Of a DNA stretch of 58,416 nt, positions 8,165-17,496 are shown piece by piece. The stretch's first letter is position 1. The number at the start of each line of letters is the position of its first letter. Location of the stretch: the NCBI GenBank assembly GCA_022509025.1, contig JAFLUB010000014.1, positions 1-58,416 on the forward strand, in the 5' to 3' direction. The DNA comes from Oscillospiraceae bacterium (GTDB lineage: Bacteria > Bacillota > Clostridia > UBA1381). A model generated the notes under the pieces. It was not told where the DNA came from and searched no databases. It was given only the letters and a program-made list of their open reading frames with translations. The position numbers were made by a program, and so were the translations under genes.

Positions 8165-11100
8165 GTGAAGAAAAGAGATGACATACACAAGGTCCTTATA
8201 ATCGGCTCCGGTCCTATCATCATTGGACAGGCATGCGAATTCGACTATTCAGGCACACAGGCGTGTAAAGCGCTCAAAAAGCTCGGATACGAGATAGTTC
8301 TCGTAAACTCGAATCCTGCGACGATTATGACAGACCCTGAAACGGCTGATGTTACATACATTGAGCCGCTGAATGTGGAAAGACTTACCCAGATTATCGA
8401 AAAGGAGCGTCCTGACGGACTTTTGCCGAACCTCGGCGGACAGTCAGGTCTTAACCTCTGTTCTGAGCTTGCAAACGCAGGCGTGCTTGACAAGTACGGC
8501 GTGAAGGTAATCGGCGTTCAGGTTGACGCTATTGACCGCGGTGAGGACAGAATAGCATTCAAAGAGACAATGAACAGTCTCGGCATTGAGATGGCTCGAA
8601 GCGAGGTTGCTTACTCGGTTAACGAGGCTTTGGCAATTGCTGATAAGCTCGGTTATCCGGTGGTACTGCGTCCGGCATATACCATGGGCGGCGCAGGCGG
8701 CGGTCTGGTTTATAATACTGAGGAATTAAAAACAGTCTGTGAAAGAGGCTTGCAGGCAAGTCTTGTCGGACAGGTTCTGGTTGAGGAATCAGTTCTCGGC
8801 TGGGAGGAATTAGAGCTTGAAGTTGTCAGAGACTCTCAGAACAACATGATTACAGTCTGCTTCATAGAAAACATCGACCCGCTTGGTGTTCATACAGGTG
8901 ACTCATTCTGTTCAGCTCCAATGCTCACCATCTCCGAGGATGTTCAGCAGGAATTGCAGAGACAGGCATATAAAATAGTTGAAGCAATAGAGGTAATAGG
9001 CGGCACAAACGTACAGTTTGCGCGTAACCCTGTTGACGGACGTATTATCGTAATTGAGATCAATCCGCGTACATCGCGTTCATCGGCGCTTGCATCAAAG
9101 GCTACAGGCTTCCCTATCGCGCTTGTTTCAGCAATGCTTGCGGCAGGACTTGACTTACCTGATATCGAATGCGGCAAGTATGGCACTCTTGATAAATACT
9201 ATCCTGACGGCGACTATGTTGTTATCAAGTTCGCGCGCTGGGCATTTGAGAAGTTCAAAGGCTCAGAGGACAAGCTGGGTACACAGATGCGCGCTGTCGG
9301 CGAGGTAATGAGCATAGGTAAGACATACAAGGAAGCGTTCCAGAAGGCTATCAGAAGCCTTGAAATAGGACGCTACGGCTTGGGCGGAGCAAAGGACTTC
9401 GGCGAGAAGTCAAAGGACGAGCTTTTAAAGATGCTTGTAACTCCGTCAAGCGAGAGACAGTTTATAATGTACGAAGCTCTCAGAAAGGGCGCTACTGTCG
9501 AGGAATTATGGAATCTCACTAAGATAAAGCACTATTTCATTGAGCAGATGAAGGAGCTTGTTGAGGAAGAGGAAGCAATAAAAGCATACAAGGGCAGCGT
9601 ACCGCCTGCAAACGTACTTGAAAAAGCAAAGAAGAATGGTTTCGCTGACAGATACTTAAGCGGACTTCTTGATGTGACTGAAGAAGAAATCAGAAAAGCG
9701 CGTATCGCAGCAGGTATTACAGAAGCATGGGAAGGCGTTCACGTAAGCGGTACTCAGGATGCGGCATACTACTATTCGTCATACAACATGAAGGACGAGA
9801 GCAAGGCTTCTGACAAACAGAAGATTATGATTCTCGGCGGCGGTCCGAACAGAATCGGACAGGGTATTGAATTTGACTATTGCTGCGTACATGCCGCAAA
9901 AGCTCTGAAGCAGCTTGGCTTTGAAACAATCATAGTAAACTGTAACCCTGAAACAGTTTCAACTGATTATGACACATCTGATAAGCTCTATTTTGAGCCT
10001 TTGACACTTGAAGATGTTCTGAGCATTCACGAAAAGGAAAAGCCGCTTGGCGTAATCGCGCAGTTCGGCGGTCAGACACCGCTTAATCTCGCGGCTGAAT
10101 TAAAGAAGAACGGCGTAAATATACTCGGCACAACACCTGAGACGATAGATTTAGCCGAGGACAGAGACTTGTTCCGCGCAATGATGGACAAGCTTGAAAT
10201 CCCGATGCCTGAATCAGGCATGGCTGTTGACGTTGAGGAAGCTCTCGCGATAGCCGAGAAGATAGGCTATCCTGTAATGGTTCGTCCGTCATACGTTTTA
10301 GGCGGACGCGGCATGGAGGTAGTTCATGACGCTGAAAGCCTTAAAATATACATGAACGCGGCGGTAGGCGTTACGCCTGACAGACCGATACTTATTGACC
10401 GTTTCCTGAACCACGCAATGGAATGCGAAGCGGATGCTATTTCAGACGGCGAGAATGTATTCGTTCCGGCCGTTATGGAGCATATCGAGCTTGCCGGAAT
10501 ACACTCGGGCGACTCGGCATGTATACTGCCGTCAATGCATATCCCGGCTGAGAGCGTTGAAACAATCAAGGAATATACAAGAAGAATTGCAAAGGAAATG
10601 AACGTGCGTGGTCTGATGAATATGCAGTACGCTATAGAAGACGGCAAGGTTTACGTTCTCGAAGCTAATCCGCGCGCATCAAGAACTGTACCTCTGGTAT
10701 CAAAGGTATGCAATATCAGAATGGTACCGCTTGCGACAGATATTATAACAGCGCCGATTACAGGAAGACCGTCACCGGTGGTTGACTTAAAGGAAAAGAA
10801 TATCCCCCACTACGGCGTTAAGGAAGCGGTATTCCCGTTCAACATGTTCCAGGAGGTTGACCCTGTGTTAGGACCTGAAATGCGTTCAACAGGTGAGGTT
10901 CTCGGCATGGCAGCTGACTTCGGCGAAGCGTTCGGCAAATCACAGGAAGCTACACAGACACGTCTGCCGCTCAGTGGTAAGGTTCTGATAAGCGTAAACG
11001 ACCGCGACAAAGCGGAGCTTTTAGAGGTAGCCAAAGGCTTCCATGAATGCGGCTTTGAGATAATAGCTACAAAGGGCAGCAGTGAATACATTAACGCTAA

Positions 11101-11377
11101 CGGTATACCGGCCACAGCGGTAGCGAAGCTCGGTGAGGGCAGACCGAACGTGCTCGACGTAATCACAAACGGCGAGGTTACAATGGTTATAAATACCCCG
11201 ACCGACAAGAAGGGAGCGGCTGACGACAGCTATATCAGAAAGGGCGTTATTAAGGGAAGAATCCCGTACATGACGACTATGGCTGCCGCAAAGGCTTCAA
11301 TCGCAGGTATCAAGGCACTCCAAAAGGGTGACGCCGGCGTTAAGTCATTGCAGCAATTCCACAGTGAAATAAAGTAA
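8165..11377 (+). CDS. carB: Carbamoyl-phosphate synthase large subunit
   Basis: It makes carbamoyl phosphate from ammonia (delivered by the small subunit), bicarbonate and 2 ATP, for arginine and pyrimidine synthesis. The 1070 aa match the family length. Two homologous ATP-grasp halves are visible, starting near KVLIIGSGPIIIGQ and near KIMILGGGPNRIGQ (about 555), each with an EANPRASR/EINPRTSR-type motif, plus a C-terminal MGS-like allosteric domain (about 935-1070). The start is GTG with AAAGGA about 11 nt upstream. No carA or other pyr/arg gene is adjacent, which is unusual because carA usually precedes carB. carA must lie elsewhere. Confidence 0.97.
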   Translation: MKKRDDIHKVLIIGSGPIIIGQACEFDYSGTQACKALKKLGYEIVLVNSNPATIMTDPETADVTYIEPLNVERLTQIIEKERPDGLLPNLGGQSGLNLCSELANAGVLDKYGVKVIGVQVDAIDRGEDRIAFKETMNSLGIEMARSEVAYSVNEALAIADKLGYPVVLRPAYTMGGAGGGLVYNTEELKTVCERGLQASLVGQVLVEESVLGWEELELEVVRDSQNNMITVCFIENIDPLGVHTGDSFCSAPMLTISEDVQQELQRQAYKIVEAIEVIGGTNVQFARNPVDGRIIVIEINPRTSRSSALASKATGFPIALVSAMLAAGLDLPDIECGKYGTLDKYYPDGDYVVIKFARWAFEKFKGSEDKLGTQMRAVGEVMSIGKTYKEAFQKAIRSLEIGRYGLGGAKDFGEKSKDELLKMLVTPSSERQFIMYEALRKGATVEELWNLTKIKHYFIEQMKELVEEEEAIKAYKGSVPPANVLEKAKKNGFADRYLSGLLDVTEEEIRKARIAAGITEAWEGVHVSGTQDAAYYYSSYNMKDESKASDKQKIMILGGGPNRIGQGIEFDYCCVHAAKALKQLGFETIIVNCNPETVSTDYDTSDKLYFEPLTLEDVLSIHEKEKPLGVIAQFGGQTPLNLAAELKKNGVNILGTTPETIDLAEDRDLFRAMMDKLEIPMPESGMAVDVEEALAIAEKIGYPVMVRPSYVLGGRGMEVVHDAESLKIYMNAAVGVTPDRPILIDRFLNHAMECEADAISDGENVFVPAVMEHIELAGIHSGDSACILPSMHIPAESVETIKEYTRRIAKEMNVRGLMNMQYAIEDGKVYVLEANPRASRTVPLVSKVCNIRMVPLATDIITAPITGRPSPVVDLKEKNIPHYGVKEAVFPFNMFQEVDPVLGPEMRSTGEVLGMAADFGEAFGKSQEATQTRLPLSGKVLISVNDRDKAELLEVAKGFHECGFEIIATKGSSEYINANGIPATAVAKLGEGRPNVLDVITNGEVTMVINTPTDKKGAADDSYIRKGVIKGRIPYMTTMAAAKASIAGIKALQKGDAGVKSLQQFHSEIK

Positions 11378-11391
11378 TCAGATAAAGTAAT

Positions 11392-11432
11392 AACAAAAAT
11401 ACGTGGTACTGAAAGTCCCACGTATTTTTGTT
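11392..11432. terminator. Bidirectional terminator between carB and the 1548-aa gene
   Basis: A 15-bp perfect stem (AACAAAAATACGTGG with its complement) and 11-nt loop carry A-rich and T-rich flanks, so it can act for both convergent genes. Confidence 0.85.
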
Positions 11433-11440
11433 ATTTAAGC

Positions 11441-14400
11441 TTACAGTTGAATTTCTTCCGTACCGCACATTGGATGCATAGAAGCAATATCATTCCATAT
11501 AAATGCTTTTATATTTCTTGCGCCATTTAAGTCAATATCCACAGATATTTCCTTACTTGCAGGATTGACATAGTCAAACACTGCTGCTAAAAGTCTGCCT
11601 TCATCATCATACGCCGCAGTAATCAGCATCGCAGGCTGAGCATTATTTGCCGCGGTTATATTTACCATAACACCGTTATCTCCCGGCTCTATGCTGTCAA
11701 TAGTATACGGCCTTTTATAAAGAGTTGTAAACTCTTTTATATCTCCCTCTTCACCCTCTGCGCCGACAGCCTGATATTGATATGTCGTGCCCGGCTGCAA
11801 GCCGTATACTCCATAGCTGTACCATGAGCTCACGTGTAAAATATTACCACCAATAAAGAATGGCACAGCGTCATTTCCCTTTTGCCACAGTTTAAACCCG
11901 GTCAGCGCATTAGGCGTCAGCGACGGGTCAGCATCAATATAAACCTCACCGCTTAACATAGCGCTTGTTTCTGTAATATCTTCCGCATCAAGCGTTATAT
12001 ATGTATACACCGGCGCGTTTAATTCAGTTACCGTTACATTTACAGTTTTTACAATTTCTATCCTGTCTGTTTCATTGTCGTCAGGATGAACAAATCTGAC
12101 TGTAACATATAATACTGTAGTTCCATCTTCTTCGCCGCCTGTTATTGTACCGTTCTCTACAGCCGCTATTTCGCTGTCTTCCGTTACCCAGTCTATACTG
12201 TCAATAGTATAAATCTCGTCAGACAGAATAACTGTAACTTCTGCCGTTTCTCCCGGTTTAACATAAACATCGACAGTATTTGTTGCAAAGTCCAGCTCTG
12301 TTCTGTACGGCACCTTTGTTACCATTGATGATCCGTCAATATTTACATAAAGCGTTCCGCCATTTTTACTTAGCGCGCCATCATCAAGTTCTATTTTAAA
12401 CATTCCCTCTGCATCAGCATCTATTGTAACACTGTTGCTTACAGGGTCTGTCATCGCTTCATCACTGTAGAAGGTTATAATATCATCCGCGCTCACGTTC
12501 ACGCCGTCAATCTGAACACGAGCATAATCATTTTCCGGCAGATTGTAAATTACCGCGGTTGCCTCACGTGTATCAGGTATGGCAAGCGTTCTGAATGCTT
12601 CTATGTTGCCTGACAGTTCGCCGTTCGCTCCTATTGCCTGATACTCATATTCCGTATCAGGTTTTAAGCCTGTCGCCTCCCAGCTGTAGTCTCTGCTTTC
12701 AGAAGTAGCCATAACATCCTTAATTTTGAACTCTTCTTCATGGCCTTTTTCCCACAATCTGAATTGGAGCAAAGCATACGGCTTAATTGAAGAGCCTTCC
12801 GCAAGGGTTATATCAACGCGTCCATGTAATTTCGCGCTTGTCTCTTCAATATCCGTTGCCGGAAGCGTTGTATACTCATATTGAGGTGGTTCTTCATCGG
12901 TAACCGTAACATTTACAGCCCTGGTTACGGTTATCTTCTCATTTACGCTGGTGTCAGGATGATTGAATGAAATTGAAACATTCAATACAGTTCTTCCGTC
13001 TGCCATACCTGTCACTATACCTTTTGCAGCATAAGCGATATCAGGATCGTTTATTCTCCATGATACGTCCTCATCACTGTAGGTATAGCTTTCGTCTGAA
13101 GGGATAATCTGAATGTCAGATGTTTCGTTTTCCTTGACGAAAACCTCAATCGGATAAGTGGAGAAGCCCAGTTCAGGCTTATATGTCACCTCGTTTATCT
13201 CAGCTGAGGCAGCAATTTTCACATAAAGCTTTCCGCCGGCTGCGTTGAGCGCGTCATAGTCAAGCGCTATCTTAAGCTGACCTGAAACTCCCGCGCCTAT
13301 CTGAACGCTATTGCTTACCGGATCAATCATATCCGCATCGCGGTAGAAGGTTATTATGTCGCCTTCCTTAACGTTCTCGCCGTCTACAGTCACATATGCA
13401 TAATCATCAGACGGAAGGTTATAAATTACTGCTTGAGCCTTACGCACATTTGGATTAAACTCTACAATTGAAGTACCGCTTACGCTTTTATAGTTCATGC
13501 TGTCCGGAACAAACGTCCAGCTGTATTCCGTATCAGGCGTAACGACTATCATATCGGGTGTATCGCTGCCAAGCCAGCGCCATATCGCCTGACCTGTTAC
13601 ATTTTCTCCATTGACGCCGGTAAATTCCGGAGTCAGGGTTGATGCGGACAAACGCGCGCCCTCGTCAACCTTGCCCGCCGTAACTTTTCCGGTCGGTGTA
13701 GCAGGAGTTATTACCATAGTCTTTATTATAGAGTTTTCTGCAAATTCATCGGTCTTTCCTACTGTTGCCAGAACTTCATATGTACCGGCATCTTTAGGAG
13801 CTGTCTCTATCCACTCACCTTCTGTTTTACCACCTTGCAGACTTACGCCTACAAGTCTGTATTTAACTGAGGTTTTTGCACTCGCAATTGTTGTCATCGC
13901 GTTAGCGATCTTTGCTTCTCCATTGTATTCGAGATTTTCCGGAAAAATGATATCTATATCCGCCGGGGTCTTGTCACTCGCCGTGACAGCAGCCTTTCCG
14001 CTTGAAACAGTATAATTTGCTTTGTCTGTAGGCGTAAATGTCCAGTCATATTCATATGTTCCCGACTTAAGCTCCGTCTTCGGATTTGTCCATTCAAGCT
14101 TACCGTCTACAGCCGCGTTGTTATTCGGATTTCTAAATGTACCTGTAATTGTAACTGAGTCCAGTGAATTTCCCGCATGACCCGCGCCGGCGCTCACACT
14201 CAAAGCATCGGGTCTTGCCTGTGTAACTATAATACTGCCTATTACACTATTGGTCACTGAATAATTGCTGTAGCTCTCCGCTATGGCAGTCACCGTATAT
14301 GTACCCGTCGAAGCATCAGACGCTACAGCTCCGCTTGACAATACCGCGTGTATATCAGCTATTGTGTCTCCAGCCACAAGACCGGTATATGGCAAGCTTG

Positions 14401-16087
14401 CTTTTGCCACATCAAAGCTGCTATTATCCAGAGTAAGCGTTTGTCCATATTCCTTGGTAATCCCGCTGTTGAGAATCAAATCAACCGGACGTTTTGCTAT
14501 ATTCGCCTTTGTATGGAGTTCCGCATCCGCAGAAAGCGCGTAATTTTTTGCGTCCTTGCCTAAAAGAACTCCTGTGCCGCCCGCAACTGTAATATTAACA
14601 TTCTTGTTGTTTTCTGCGTTTTTATCATCATACCAGGCAGATATTGCGCTCTCTTTAATAGTTACCATGTCAAACGCGCCTGTGTCTGCTCTTTTCACAA
14701 CATTTTTAACTCTTATATACGGTGTATATAGATTAACAGCTGTAGTACCGTCATATGTTTTTTGATAAGCAGGCGGATTTTGGAATCCTATTACTGCCTG
14801 ACGCGGAGTAATAGTTAATATCGCGTCTGCAAAGCCTCTTGCATGAGTTTCGGTCTCAGGAAGTTCCGCGTGGACTTCATATACTCCTGCATCAATCGGC
14901 GCGGTAGTTGTCCAGGCCTTTTCATCTGTTGAGCCCTGCGGTCTGTATTTAACAATCTCAGAGTCGGTACGCGATGACTGGGTCACAAAATCAACTGTCT
15001 TTGCCACACCGTCATATTCTGTGTTCAGAGCCGTTCCAGACGCAACACTCAGATCAGACAGCTCCTTATTTGTAACGGCAATCTGAACCTCGCCCTCAAA
15101 TATATTATAATTATTCTGGTCGTCAGGCGTAAATCTATATTGTTTCTCCAGAAAAGATGTAACTCCATCTTCGGTGTTCTTTGTAAGCGTCTCATTTGTG
15201 TCGCCTATCCACTCAAGAGTACCAGGGATAACGGCACGTGTATAGGGATTTACGAATTCACCGGAAAGTACAGATTTACTAAGCGGACTTCCGTTAACAA
15301 CTCCCGTCGCATGTACCATTGAACAGCCCGGTGTGGCTTTCTCAACCGTAACACCAATACCCTCATCATATCCGTCCGCAAATTCCACACTGTAGTTCGA
15401 ACCACTGTAATCAGTCTTAATTGTATACGGATACGGCGTTTCGCTTACAGGCGCGTAAGCGTCGAATCCTGCGCTTGTAACGCTTACACTTCCAAGTATT
15501 CCCTCTAATTTTTCACCACTGAGTACTTCTCCGTTTTTATCCGTTATCTCAAGCTGAACATCAGCAGGTAATTTTGTTTCTCCGTAATATTTCGTAATCG
15601 CATTGTCCGGCTTAACATTCACCTCAACAGGCGTCACTAAAAATTTATATGCCGCGCTGTACAATGCGCGCGTACTCGGATCACCCTCGTCATGCAGGTA
15701 AGTAGTCATTTTATACTCTCCCGCATTGAGTCCAATCTGCGGCTTAACCGTAACCGGCAGTTTATCTGTCGGTTCAAGAGTTCTTTCCTCGTTAAGTTCA
15801 CCCAGGACTATTTCAAAACCGGCATGAGTACCGACGTTTGAGATTTGCGCCGTCGTGTTACCGATATTGACAAGATAAATTGTTTTTCCCTCTACCTCTT
15901 CATAGCCGTATTCCATGCTTCCGAATGAGATTTCAACCGGGGTTTTAAGCGGGTTTCCTTCCTCATCCTGATACTGCAGTCTGTGTTTTTTAACCTCTTC
16001 CTCGGCGTAAGCGGATATTGAAAACGACGGTATTATCGTCGTGATGAGCGATAAAACCACCGCCATGCATAAAATTTTCTTTTTCAT
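11441..16087 (-). CDS. Giant secreted repeat protein with MBG/YDG-type and Ig-like modules
   Basis: This 1548-aa exported protein has a signal peptide (about 1-28). Its N-terminal half alternates MBG-type (YYGETKLP about 160; KEYGQTL about 545) and YDG-type (KTYDGTTA about 444) modules with two related blocks ending in APxDAGxYEV (about 250-440 and 620-790). The second half is two tandem copies of a unit of about 285 aa (about 882-1167 and 1176-1459), each with a VIYNLP start, an Ig-like segment with a W(V/R) core, and an Fn3-like segment ending in TEYEYQAIGANGE/TTYQYQAVGAEGE. The last about 88 residues are the module shared with the pectate lyase and PL11 enzyme. No enzyme motif is seen. A long surface stalk, adhesin or matrix protein is likely. 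AGGAGG precedes the ATG. Confidence 0.8.
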   Translation of the reverse strand: MKKKILCMAVVLSLITTIIPSFSISAYAEEEVKKHRLQYQDEEGNPLKTPVEISFGSMEYGYEEVEGKTIYLVNIGNTTAQISNVGTHAGFEIVLGELNEERTLEPTDKLPVTVKPQIGLNAGEYKMTTYLHDEGDPSTRALYSAAYKFLVTPVEVNVKPDNAITKYYGETKLPADVQLEITDKNGEVLSGEKLEGILGSVSVTSAGFDAYAPVSETPYPYTIKTDYSGSNYSVEFADGYDEGIGVTVEKATPGCSMVHATGVVNGSPLSKSVLSGEFVNPYTRAVIPGTLEWIGDTNETLTKNTEDGVTSFLEKQYRFTPDDQNNYNIFEGEVQIAVTNKELSDLSVASGTALNTEYDGVAKTVDFVTQSSRTDSEIVKYRPQGSTDEKAWTTTAPIDAGVYEVHAELPETETHARGFADAILTITPRQAVIGFQNPPAYQKTYDGTTAVNLYTPYIRVKNVVKRADTGAFDMVTIKESAISAWYDDKNAENNKNVNITVAGGTGVLLGKDAKNYALSADAELHTKANIAKRPVDLILNSGITKEYGQTLTLDNSSFDVAKASLPYTGLVAGDTIADIHAVLSSGAVASDASTGTYTVTAIAESYSNYSVTNSVIGSIIVTQARPDALSVSAGAGHAGNSLDSVTITGTFRNPNNNAAVDGKLEWTNPKTELKSGTYEYDWTFTPTDKANYTVSSGKAAVTASDKTPADIDIIFPENLEYNGEAKIANAMTTIASAKTSVKYRLVGVSLQGGKTEGEWIETAPKDAGTYEVLATVGKTDEFAENSIIKTMVITPATPTGKVTAGKVDEGARLSASTLTPEFTGVNGENVTGQAIWRWLGSDTPDMIVVTPDTEYSWTFVPDSMNYKSVSGTSIVEFNPNVRKAQAVIYNLPSDDYAYVTVDGENVKEGDIITFYRDADMIDPVSNSVQIGAGVSGQLKIALDYDALNAAGGKLYVKIAASAEINEVTYKPELGFSTYPIEVFVKENETSDIQIIPSDESYTYSDEDVSWRINDPDIAYAAKGIVTGMADGRTVLNVSISFNHPDTSVNEKITVTRAVNVTVTDEEPPQYEYTTLPATDIEETSAKLHGRVDITLAEGSSIKPYALLQFRLWEKGHEEEFKIKDVMATSESRDYSWEATGLKPDTEYEYQAIGANGELSGNIEAFRTLAIPDTREATAVIYNLPENDYARVQIDGVNVSADDIITFYSDEAMTDPVSNSVTIDADAEGMFKIELDDGALSKNGGTLYVNIDGSSMVTKVPYRTELDFATNTVDVYVKPGETAEVTVILSDEIYTIDSIDWVTEDSEIAAVENGTITGGEEDGTTVLYVTVRFVHPDDNETDRIEIVKTVNVTVTELNAPVYTYITLDAEDITETSAMLSGEVYIDADPSLTPNALTGFKLWQKGNDAVPFFIGGNILHVSSWYSYGVYGLQPGTTYQYQAVGAEGEEGDIKEFTTLYKRPYTIDSIEPGDNGVMVNITAANNAQPAMLITAAYDDEGRLLAAVFDYVNPASKEISVDIDLNGARNIKAFIWNDIASMHPMCGTEEIQL

Positions 16088-16117
16088 ATTATATACCTCC
16101 TAAGAAAATTCAAAGCG

Positions 16118-16137
16118 CACTGCTAATATCAGCAGTG
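16118..16137. other. Leader hairpin upstream of the 1548-aa gene
   Basis: CACTGCT and AGCAGTG form a 7-bp stem with a 6-nt loop between the putative promoter and the ribosome site. It could be a leader structure or an operator. Confidence 0.4.
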
Positions 16138-16176
16138 TATGAAAACACTCATTTATTTATTCTCTACTGTGATTCT

Positions 16177-16205
16177 ATTTTAACATTTCAAATGATTTTT
16201 GTAAA
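16177..16205 (-). promoter_or_regulatory. Putative sigma-A promoter of the 1548-aa gene
   Basis: On the minus strand TTTACA (16200-16205) and TAAAAT (16177-16182) are 17 bp apart, about 90 bp before the ATG. Confidence 0.5.
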
Positions 16206-16244
16206 TAGAAAAAAAATTTTGCTGATGCGGGAATATCTGCACAT

Positions 16245-16295
16245 AAAAAGAAGCTTTACCGTCCGACACTGTGGTCTACGGTAAAGCTTCTTTTT
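16245..16295 (-). terminator. Terminator after the flavodiiron protein gene
   Basis: An 18-bp perfect stem (AAAAAGAAGCTTTACCGT with its complement) with a 15-nt loop starts 6 bases after the stop codon. T runs are present in both directions. Confidence 0.88.
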
Positions 16296-16300
16296 ATTTC

Positions 16301-17485
16301 TTATCTGCCGAGAGCCTTTCTTAGCTCCTTCGCCATTTCCTCCATTTCGGTAATATTACTCTCGTTCATTACCGACTTTATAGTTACTGTTTTGTCTATA
16401 ACAGTAATATCTTTCATCTCATCGAGTGCTGCGCGGATATGCTTTGCCGCCATCGGTCCCCATGAGCCGTTCTCAATAATAGCCGCTGTTCGTGAGCGGT
16501 ATGTTTTCGATTTCAGGTGTGACAAATAATCCTCCATGCACGGGAACAAGCCGCCGTCATATGTCGCGCATGCAAAGACAATTCCGTCATATCTGAACGC
16601 GTCCTCAATTGCCTCCGCCATATCATCTCTTGAAAGGTCGAATACAGAAACCTTTTCCTCTCCCTGTTCCTTGAGGATTTCAGCAAACTTCTTTGCCGCG
16701 TCCGCAGTGTTACCGTGAATTGACGCGTATGCGACAGTTATACCCTTATTCTCCGGTTCATACTTGCTCCATGTGTCATATTTGCCTATATAATGCCCTA
16801 AGTTTTCTGTAAGTATCGGACCATGCAAAGGACAAATTATCCCGATATCAAGCGTTGCAGCTTTCTTCAGAAGCGCTTGCACCTGAGCTCCGTACTTACC
16901 AACAATGTTAAAGTAATATCTACGCGCCTCGCAGTCCCAGTCCTCGTCTGTATCAAGCGCGCCGAATTTGCCGAAGCCGTCCGCTGAGAACAGCACCTTG
17001 TCCTTACTGTCGTATGCTACCATAACCTCAGGCCAGTGTACCATAGGCGCCATAACAAAGGTCAGAGTGTGCTGTCCAAGACAAAGCTCGTCCCCTTCTT
17101 TTACGATTACCTGTCTTGAAGCAAAATCATCACCGAAGAACTGAGGCAGCATTGCAAAGGTTTTAGCGTTTCCCACAAGCTTCGTATCCGGATATTTTTT
17201 TGCGAAAAGTCCGATATTCGCCGCATGGTCAGGTTCAAGATGTGATATCACAAGATACTCAGGAGTTTTACCGTCAAGAATCTTTTCAATATTACTGAAC
17301 CACTCGTCAGTCGCTCTCTTGTCAACCGTGTCCATTACTGTGATTTTCTCGTCCATAATTACATAAGAATTATATGATACTCCGTTCGGAACAACATACT
17401 GACTTTCAAAAAGGTCAATAGTCTTATCATCAACTCCTGCATAATAAATCGTATCTGTTATTTTTGTGTTCATATTAACCACCAT
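16301..17485 (-). CDS. FprA-type flavodiiron protein (oxygen/NO reductase)
   Basis: This 394-aa protein is predicted to reduce O2 to water, or NO to N2O, at a non-heme diiron site using FMN, protecting an anaerobe from oxidative or nitrosative stress. The metallo-lactamase-fold half (about 1-245) carries HLEPDH (about 79-84), a His in MVHWPE, Asp in ADGFG and His in LHGP, a full set of iron ligands. The flavodoxin half starts at VAYASIHGNT (about 254). There is no rubredoxin or NADH-reductase extension, so an external donor is needed. ATG at 17473 (fifth codon, GGTGG 5 nt before) may be the real start. It follows the GH4 gene by 11 bp and is probably co-transcribed, an odd partner for a pectin enzyme. 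Confidence 0.93.
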   Translation of the reverse strand: MVVNMNTKITDTIYYAGVDDKTIDLFESQYVVPNGVSYNSYVIMDEKITVMDTVDKRATDEWFSNIEKILDGKTPEYLVISHLEPDHAANIGLFAKKYPDTKLVGNAKTFAMLPQFFGDDFASRQVIVKEGDELCLGQHTLTFVMAPMVHWPEVMVAYDSKDKVLFSADGFGKFGALDTDEDWDCEARRYYFNIVGKYGAQVQALLKKAATLDIGIICPLHGPILTENLGHYIGKYDTWSKYEPENKGITVAYASIHGNTADAAKKFAEILKEQGEEKVSVFDLSRDDMAEAIEDAFRYDGIVFACATYDGGLFPCMEDYLSHLKSKTYRSRTAAIIENGSWGPMAAKHIRAALDEMKDITVIDKTVTIKSVMNESNITEMEEMAKELRKALGR

Positions 17486-17496
17486 AGTCCTTTCAT

